A DNA stretch of 10,503 nt from positions 1 to 10,503 of the forward strand of contig CALAEB010000335.1 in assembly GCA_937890875.1 (NCBI GenBank). Direction: 5' to 3'. Both the position numbers and the translations under genes were made by a program. Shown one piece after another: positions 6,562-10,503 of the stretch. Under the pieces are notes generated by a model, which searched no databases, was not told the DNA's origin, and saw only the letters and a program-made list of their open reading frames with translations. Position 1 is the first letter of the stretch. Every line of letters starts with the position of its first letter. The stretch comes from an uncultured Anaerolineaceae bacterium. Its GTDB lineage: Bacteria > Chloroflexota > Anaerolineae > Anaerolineales > Anaerolineaceae.

Positions 6562-7503
6562 ATGGCGTCCGCAGACCGCTCTCTTTTGATCGCATTGGCC
6601 ATCCTGGCCGTGGCAGCTATCATCTGCACGCTCATCCTGCTTCGCCGTTACCATCATATAAAAGTAAAACTCAAAACGCTTTCAGAGACGCTGGACGACA
6701 TTGCCGCGGGAAACAGCAACCGGCGGCTGCTGGCGCACCCAGACGAGGAAATTTCCGGGCTCTGTTACAAAATCAACGACATTGTGCAGCATTACCGGGA
6801 CCAGATCATCGGGTTTAAAACAGCCGAAGAAACCAACAGGCAGTTGATGACCAGTCTCTCTCATGACGTGCGCACGCCGTTGACCACACTAATCGGATAT
6901 CTGGACGCGGCGCAAAAAGGGATCGTCAGCGGTTCGGAGCGCGAGTCTTATATCGAAACCGCGCGGGAACGGGCGCACACGATGAAAGATTACGTCGACA
7001 TGCTTTTCGAGTGGTTCAAGCTCAATTCCGGAGAGGAAACGTTTCAGAGGCAGCCGCTGGATCTGGCGGAAAGCTGCCGGGAGCTCCTGAAAGACTGGAT
7101 CCCGATCTTTGAAACGCAGCCGTTTGCCTACGACATCGAAATGCCGGAAGCGCCGATGCCGGTCTGCATCGACGCGGACGCGCTGCGGCGCATCCTGAAT
7201 AACCTGATCCAGAACGTCCTCCGTCACAGCCAGGCGACTCGCATCGAAATCCGGGTTGGTTCGCGGGATGGTTTCGCTGAACTCAGCGTGACGGACAACG
7301 GGCGCGGCATCGCTCCACAGGACCTGCCGCATATTTTTGAACGGCTTTATAAAGGCGATAAGGCGCGTTCAGAACAGGGCAGCGGGCTGGGGCTTTCCAT
7401 CGTCCAGCAGCTTGTCCGTAAAATGGGCGGCATGATTTCGGCACAGAGTGAACCTTCCGTTCGAACAGAATTCCGGATGCGGTTTCCGCTCTCTCCGGAA
7501 TGA
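6562..7503 (+). CDS. Sensor histidine kinase with a single TM and no external sensor domain
   Basis: This 313-aa HisKA-type kinase is the partner of the preceding response regulator. The ATG is 2 nt after that gene's stop, with a GGAGAGG site inside its end. Seen: one TM (about 7-27), then a charged linker (28-92) resembling a HAMP or coiled region. H101 in SLSHDVRTPLT is the phosphorylation site. The N box is LNNLIQN (212-218), G1 is DNGRGI (245-250), the F box is IFERLYKGDK (258-267), and G2 is GSGLGLSI (273-280). All catalytic boxes are intact. There is no extracytoplasmic domain, only about six residues before the TM, so it cannot bind a ligand outside by itself. It may sense within the membrane or through a partner such as the ABC permeases. 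Confidence 0.94.
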   Translation: MASADRSLLIALAILAVAAIICTLILLRRYHHIKVKLKTLSETLDDIAAGNSNRRLLAHPDEEISGLCYKINDIVQHYRDQIIGFKTAEETNRQLMTSLSHDVRTPLTTLIGYLDAAQKGIVSGSERESYIETARERAHTMKDYVDMLFEWFKLNSGEETFQRQPLDLAESCRELLKDWIPIFETQPFAYDIEMPEAPMPVCIDADALRRILNNLIQNVLRHSQATRIEIRVGSRDGFAELSVTDNGRGIAPQDLPHIFERLYKGDKARSEQGSGLGLSIVQQLVRKMGGMISAQSEPSVRTEFRMRFPLSPE

Positions 7504-7600
7504 TCCTGAAGTTTTTTCTTTCTGAATATTCCCAAATACCATCCTGAAGAATGCCGTGATCCGATCGTCCGGTGGTTTCCGCTGTATGATTCGCAAAATC

Positions 7601-7653
7601 CAAGGTTAATCCAAGCTTGCCGCAAGGTTTATACAAGGTTGGGCTGCTACAAT
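7601..7653 (+). promoter_or_regulatory. Activator-type promoter of the ABC operon with four 11-bp-spaced repeats
   Basis: Heptamers CAAGGTT (7601-7607), CAAGCTT (7612-7618), CAAGGTT (7623-7629) and CAAGGTT (7634-7640) are spaced by exactly 11 bp, one helical turn. Seven nt after the last copy lies an extended -10, TGCTACAAT (7645-7653). The -35 position (7625-7630) is AGGTTT, a very poor match, and falls within the third repeat. PhoB-family regulators bind 7+4-bp direct repeats that replace the -35 in this way. The most likely binder is the OmpR/PhoB-type regulator encoded at 5855-6559. The predicted transcript start is near 7660. Confidence 0.75.
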
Positions 7654-7687
7654 CCGGATAGAAACATTAAGAAAGGACGATTGATTG

Positions 7688-8611
7688 ATGAATGATGTCA
7701 TTATTGAGACGGACCATCTGACCAAGGTTTACGGCAGCCAGAAAAGCGTCGCCGATCTGAGCATTCACGTGCGAAAGGGGCGCATCTACGGCCTGCTGGG
7801 ACGGAACGGTGCCGGAAAAACCACGACCATGAAGATGATCCTGAACCTGACAGCGCCAACCTCCGGCGAGGTGAAAATATTCGGGGAGGACGTGCGGAAA
7901 AATGGCAAGCGCATCCTGCCGCGTATCGGCAGTTTGATCGAATCGCCCGGTTTTTATCCCAACCTGACCGGGACCGAGAATCTGCGCATTTTTGCCCGGC
8001 TGCGGGGCGTTCCCAACCGGCAGGCAGTCAAAAACGCGTTGGAAATCGTTGGACTGCCCTATCAGGACAAAAAGCTGTTCTCCGAATATTCACTGGGCAT
8101 GAAACAGCGGCTGGCGATTGCCAACGCGATTATGCATGATCCCGAAGTACTGATTCTGGATGAACCGGTCAACGGATTGGATCCGATCGGGATCGCGGAA
8201 GTGCGCGATTTCATCAAGCGTCTTAGCATAGAGCAGGGCAAAACCGTGCTGCTTTCCAGCCATATCCTGTCAGAGATTTCAATGTTGGCGGACGATATCG
8301 GCATTATTGACCAGGGTGTTTTGCTGGAGGAAGAAAGTCTGGCCGAACTGGACAGAAAAAACAGCCGCTATATCCATTTGACCGTATCCGATACCGCTCA
8401 GAGCGCCCGGCTCATTGAACAACAATTGGGAATAAATAATTTTCATATTGATGATGACCATAACTTAAGACTGTATGACCTCAGCGCAGCCACGAACGCG
8501 CTCGTCCGCCTGCTGGTGGAGAACGGAATTGAGGTATTTGAAGTACATACCCAAAATAATACGCTGGAAGATTATTTCAAACGGATTACCGGAGGTGAGG
8601 GCATTGCTTAA
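7688..8611 (+). CDS. LanF/BcrA-type ABC transporter ATP-binding protein
   Basis: This 307-aa ATPase powers a lantibiotic- or bacitracin-type export/protection system. Seen: Walker A GRNGAGKT (38-45), signature SLGMKQR (135-141), Walker B VLILDEP (154-160), D-loop NGLDP, and H-loop H192 in SSHILSE. The Q-loop glutamine is replaced by E85 in GSLIESPGFYPNLTG; this E-loop is characteristic of LanF proteins. A C-terminal extension of about 90 residues after the NBD is usual for the family. The start is probably ATG 7688 with AAAGGA at 7672-7677; TTG at 7685 is in frame and closer to that site. It is followed by two permease genes, the first overlapping it by 8 nt, forming one transcription unit. 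Transcription is likely driven by the repeat-bearing promoter at 7601-7653. Confidence 0.95.
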   Translation: MNDVIIETDHLTKVYGSQKSVADLSIHVRKGRIYGLLGRNGAGKTTTMKMILNLTAPTSGEVKIFGEDVRKNGKRILPRIGSLIESPGFYPNLTGTENLRIFARLRGVPNRQAVKNALEIVGLPYQDKKLFSEYSLGMKQRLAIANAIMHDPEVLILDEPVNGLDPIGIAEVRDFIKRLSIEQGKTVLLSSHILSEISMLADDIGIIDQGVLLEEESLAELDRKNSRYIHLTVSDTAQSARLIEQQLGINNFHIDDDHNLRLYDLSAATNALVRLLVENGIEVFEVHTQNNTLEDYFKRITGGEGIA

Positions 8612-9371
8612 TCTGATTTTTTGTGAATTTGCCAAAATCAAACGCCAGAAATTTATCCTTTTTTCGGTTCTGGCGGCCTGCCTTTTCCCGATCCCGATGA
8701 CCATTCTGGCGGGAAAGGATCGCATGGATTTCACCGGATTGTTCAATCTGGCGGTTTTTTTCGGGAATTTTCTGCTTTTGCCGTGCGTGCTGAGCATTGT
8801 GACGTCCATCCTGTTTTTCATGGAACGGGATCATGAGACACTGAAAAACCTGCTGTCGATTCCTGTCAATCGGACCGGACTGGCGTTTGCCAAGCTGTAC
8901 GTGATCTTGGTTATTTCGCTTTTATACTCGGTTGCGGGTCTGGGCGCGACCATGATCGGCGGGTTGATCATTGGGGGCATTCGCTGGGAACAGATTCCCG
9001 GCAAATTGGGCCTGAGCGTTGTGATGGGGCTGTTGGCTTTCTTGACCGCGCTGCCGGTACTCATCACGATTATTCGCCTGAACAAAAGTATGATCTTTTC
9101 AATTTTATTGGCGGCTGTCTATACGTTTATTAATTTTTCAATTGCATACATGATGGTGACCTTTCCGCCGGATGCTATTTTGCTGTCGGTCCTGCCCGCG
9201 CCGATCGTGATGCGCTGGTGGGCGGGATTCGGTGTGGAGCGAACGCCGGAAAATTATGAAATGATCCGCCCTTATCTGATCTCCGGCACCGCCTGCATGC
9301 GTTATTTCTTATTACTGGCAGCGATCTGTATCCCCTTCATTGTATGGGCTTACCGGAAACAGGAGGACTGA
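8604..9371 (+). CDS. LanE-like ABC transporter permease (lantibiotic protection family)
   Basis: A 255-aa integral membrane protein with about six hydrophobic segments (roughly 17-37, 48-72, 97-123, 136-158, 163-186, 234-250). It resembles the ABC-2 permeases of LanFEG systems. The N-terminal CEFAKIKRQKF and the loop ERDHETLKNLLSIPVNR (74-90) are typical of this family; the latter probably contacts the ATPase. The start is TTG 8604, placed 5 nt after a strong GGAGGTGA site (8591-8598), so the gene overlaps the ATPase stop by 8 nt and is translationally coupled to it. Longer starts upstream would run through the ATPase gene in another frame with non-membrane sequence and are rejected. It should pair with the next permease. 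Substrate (lantibiotic, bacitracin or other peptide) cannot be read from the sequence. Confidence 0.88.
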   Translation: MLNLIFCEFAKIKRQKFILFSVLAACLFPIPMTILAGKDRMDFTGLFNLAVFFGNFLLLPCVLSIVTSILFFMERDHETLKNLLSIPVNRTGLAFAKLYVILVISLLYSVAGLGATMIGGLIIGGIRWEQIPGKLGLSVVMGLLAFLTALPVLITIIRLNKSMIFSILLAAVYTFINFSIAYMMVTFPPDAILLSVLPAPIVMRWWAGFGVERTPENYEMIRPYLISGTACMRYFLLLAAICIPFIVWAYRKQED

Positions 9372-9378
9372 GAAAACA

Positions 9379-10158
9379 ATGATCAGCATCATTCTTACGG
9401 AATTCGAAAAAATCAAACGGTATGAATTGCTGTGGATCGGTTACGCGGCCATGCTGCTTTCCGGGCTGTTCTCGCTGTTCCAAATAACCGCCGGCAACGA
9501 TCCGGGGCAACCACTTTATCAGAATTTAGTGAACAGCGTGATTTGGAATAATTACAGCCTATTTCTGCCTTTTGTGATTACGCTGATCGGCGGCAGCCTG
9601 ATTAGTCGGGAGTATACGGATCAGACGCTGAAAACCATCCTGCCCATCCCGATCTCTTTCCGCAAATTGCTGGCGGGAAAACTGATCACGCTGGGGATCA
9701 TCAGCGCAGTGGCCGGCGTGTTCAGCTTTTTATGCACGACAGTGCTGTGGCTGGCCTTTTTTCATGAAGGTGTCGTTTTTTCGGATCTGCTGAAAGCGCT
9801 GCTGCAAATCAGCGGGATGAGCCTGTTCAATTTTGTCGCGGTGCTGCCGATCATCCTGCTGTTCAGCCGGAAGCCGAATGCGTTTTTCGCCGGCGCCGGG
9901 CTGGCCTTTGTCTATGGATTTTGCGGGATTTTTGTCGCAGGGCGGAACCTGGCGGACTATTATCCGGTGACAGCCGGGCTGGGCATCATCGGATTCAGCG
10001 GAGATACGGGCAGCAAAGTCATCTCTTATAACCCGTTGATGGGGTGGTTGGTCTTGGCTGCCGTGCTGGTAATTTCTGTTGTGATACTTCTGCTGACAAA
10101 ATACGATCCGGATGGAAGCCAGCCAAAGCAAAAGAATATGAAGAAAAACGGACATTGA
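9379..10158 (+). CDS. LanG-like ABC transporter permease (lantibiotic protection family)
   Basis: A 259-aa membrane protein with about six hydrophobic segments and a hydrophilic Lys-rich tail (KYDPDGSQPKQKNMKKNGH). Its N-terminus LTEFEKIKRYELLWIG parallels the EFAKIKR of the preceding permease, and the loop SREYTDQTLKTILPIPISF corresponds to that protein's ERDHETLKNLLSIPV, so the two are paralogous halves of a heteromeric transporter. ATG 9379 is preceded by AGGAGG at 9361-9366 inside the end of the upstream gene; spacing of 12 nt is slightly long. The intergenic gap is 7 nt, so co-translation with the upstream permease is likely. A longer start at 9340 would overlap that gene and adds non-family residues. 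Together with the ATPase this makes a complete ABC exporter. Confidence 0.88.
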   Translation: MISIILTEFEKIKRYELLWIGYAAMLLSGLFSLFQITAGNDPGQPLYQNLVNSVIWNNYSLFLPFVITLIGGSLISREYTDQTLKTILPIPISFRKLLAGKLITLGIISAVAGVFSFLCTTVLWLAFFHEGVVFSDLLKALLQISGMSLFNFVAVLPIILLFSRKPNAFFAGAGLAFVYGFCGIFVAGRNLADYYPVTAGLGIIGFSGDTGSKVISYNPLMGWLVLAAVLVISVVILLLTKYDPDGSQPKQKNMKKNGH

Positions 10159-10166
10159 CGCTTCGT

Positions 10167-10195
10167 CTCTCCAAAGATCATAGTTTCTTGGGGAG
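10167..10195 (+). terminator. Possible terminator of the ABC operon
   Basis: Nine nt after the permease stop, CTCTCCAA (10167-10174) pairs with TTGGGGAG (10188-10195) including one G-U. Two further pairs lie beyond a bulged A, and the loop is 8 nt. The following TAATTATT is only a weak U-tract. Confidence 0.4.
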
Positions 10196-10284
10196 TAATT
10201 ATTGAGGAAGTCCCAACGATAAAAAGCCAAAGCCAGGGATCCGAAATACGAAAAGGTATCTTGCTTCCTGATATGGTAAAAGAT

Positions 10285-10329
10285 TTTATTGTTGAGTTTT
10301 TCGGCTACGCTGGAAAACTCAACAATAAA
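10285..10329. repeat. Long AT-rich palindrome (hairpin)
   Basis: A perfect 16-bp inverted repeat (10285-10300 and 10314-10329) continues inward through CGGC/GCTG-type pairs with G-U wobbles to a 3-nt loop, about 21 pairs in total. GC pairs are at the tip and AT at the base. On the minus strand the right arm is followed by AATCTTTT. It may be a terminator, a small RNA stem or a protein-binding palindrome. Confidence 0.7.
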
Positions 10330-10439
10330 TTAACTTTTTATGTAATCAAATTTCGAATTTTCTATCACCCGTCCATTATTTTCTCTCACACGGAACGACC
10401 GTTCTTTTTATTGGTTTGCACCTATTACATTTATTAAAC

Positions 10440-10473
10440 TGAAACGCCGGCCCGTTTGATAACCGGTGTTTCA
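10440..10473. terminator. Hairpin near the window edge, possible terminator of a neighbouring gene
   Basis: TGAAACGCCGG (10440-10450) pairs with CCGGTGTTTCA (10463-10473), 11 bp with one wobble and a 12-nt loop. On the minus strand it is followed by GTTTAATAAAT, a weak T-tract. It could end a minus-strand gene that lies beyond position 10503. Confidence 0.4.
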
Positions 10474-10503
10474 ACATTGAAGAAAAGCTTTTGTCGCTTT
10501 GTT

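Larger units (their letters stand above)
10159..10503. other. Intergenic tail with three inverted repeats and no recognisable gene
   Basis: After the last permease no open frame with coding character is visible on either strand. The stretch holds a probable terminator hairpin (10167-10195), a long AT-rich palindrome (10285-10329), a tiny GAAC/GTTC hairpin followed by T5 (10393-10409), and a stronger hairpin near the edge (10440-10473). Confidence 0.5.

Noticed and set aside
5894..6595. Minus-strand open frame of about 233 codons opposite the response regulator
   Set aside because: The plus strand carries a complete regulator with all receiver and winged-helix motifs; the antisense translation has no domain features.
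7503..7549. ATCCTGAAG direct repeat at 7503-7511 and 7541-7549 with a T-run between
   Set aside because: No stem precedes the T-run, so it is not a terminator after the kinase; a single 9-nt repeat pair is weak evidence for a binding site.
1..10503. CRISPR arrays, tRNA/rRNA genes, transposase genes, phage or toxin-antitoxin genes
   Set aside because: Looked for on both strands; apart from the four-copy 11-bp operator and the inverted repeat pair, no regular repeat-spacer pattern, cloverleaf, rRNA-like stretch or mobile-element gene was seen.

Overview
The window looks like an ordinary stretch of a bacterial chromosome, not a mobile island. Coding regions have balanced GC and intergenic gaps are AT-rich. 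The gene set (NrdR, MgtC/SapB-family protein, YfhO-family membrane protein, lipoprotein-free M28 peptidase, and an OmpR-type two-component system beside a LanFEG-type ABC exporter) fits a Gram-positive-like or monoderm lineage. The NrdR sequence and the dispersed repeat of the 'GTCAT..TGAGCG.AGCGA' type would suit Chloroflexota (Anaerolineae) or Clostridia. That assignment is inference and is not proven by the sequence.

Layout. Positions 1-165 (minus) hold the N-terminal 55 residues of NrdR, cut by the window edge. Positions 166-846 are a 680-bp AT-rich gap holding a strong promoter for the next gene. Positions 853-1545 (plus) encode an MgtC/SapB-family membrane protein. It converges on a two-gene minus-strand unit: an M28 metallopeptidase (5397-4198) followed 37 bp later by a large YfhO-type membrane protein (4160-1566). 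The convergent ends share one perfect 17-bp-stem hairpin that also encodes the last residues of YfhO. Positions 5398-5854 are a gap containing an inverted pair of about 41-bp dispersed repeats.

From 5855 to 10158 (plus) lies a complete peptide-antibiotic defence module: OmpR/PhoB-type response regulator, histidine kinase starting 2 nt after it, a 184-bp regulatory gap, an ATP-binding subunit with the Q-to-E 'E-loop' change typical of LanF proteins, and two six-helix permeases (LanE- and LanG-like). No lantibiotic precursor or modification gene is present, so this looks like an orphan resistance module rather than self-immunity of a producer.

The most interesting non-coding signal is in the gap before the ABC genes. 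Four copies of a CAAGGTT-type heptamer are spaced exactly 11 bp apart (7601, 7612, 7623, 7634), immediately upstream of an extended -10 element that has no recognisable -35. This is the architecture of a PhoB-type activator box and very probably the operator through which the adjacent response regulator switches on the exporter. The last 345 bp contain no convincing gene but three inverted repeats.
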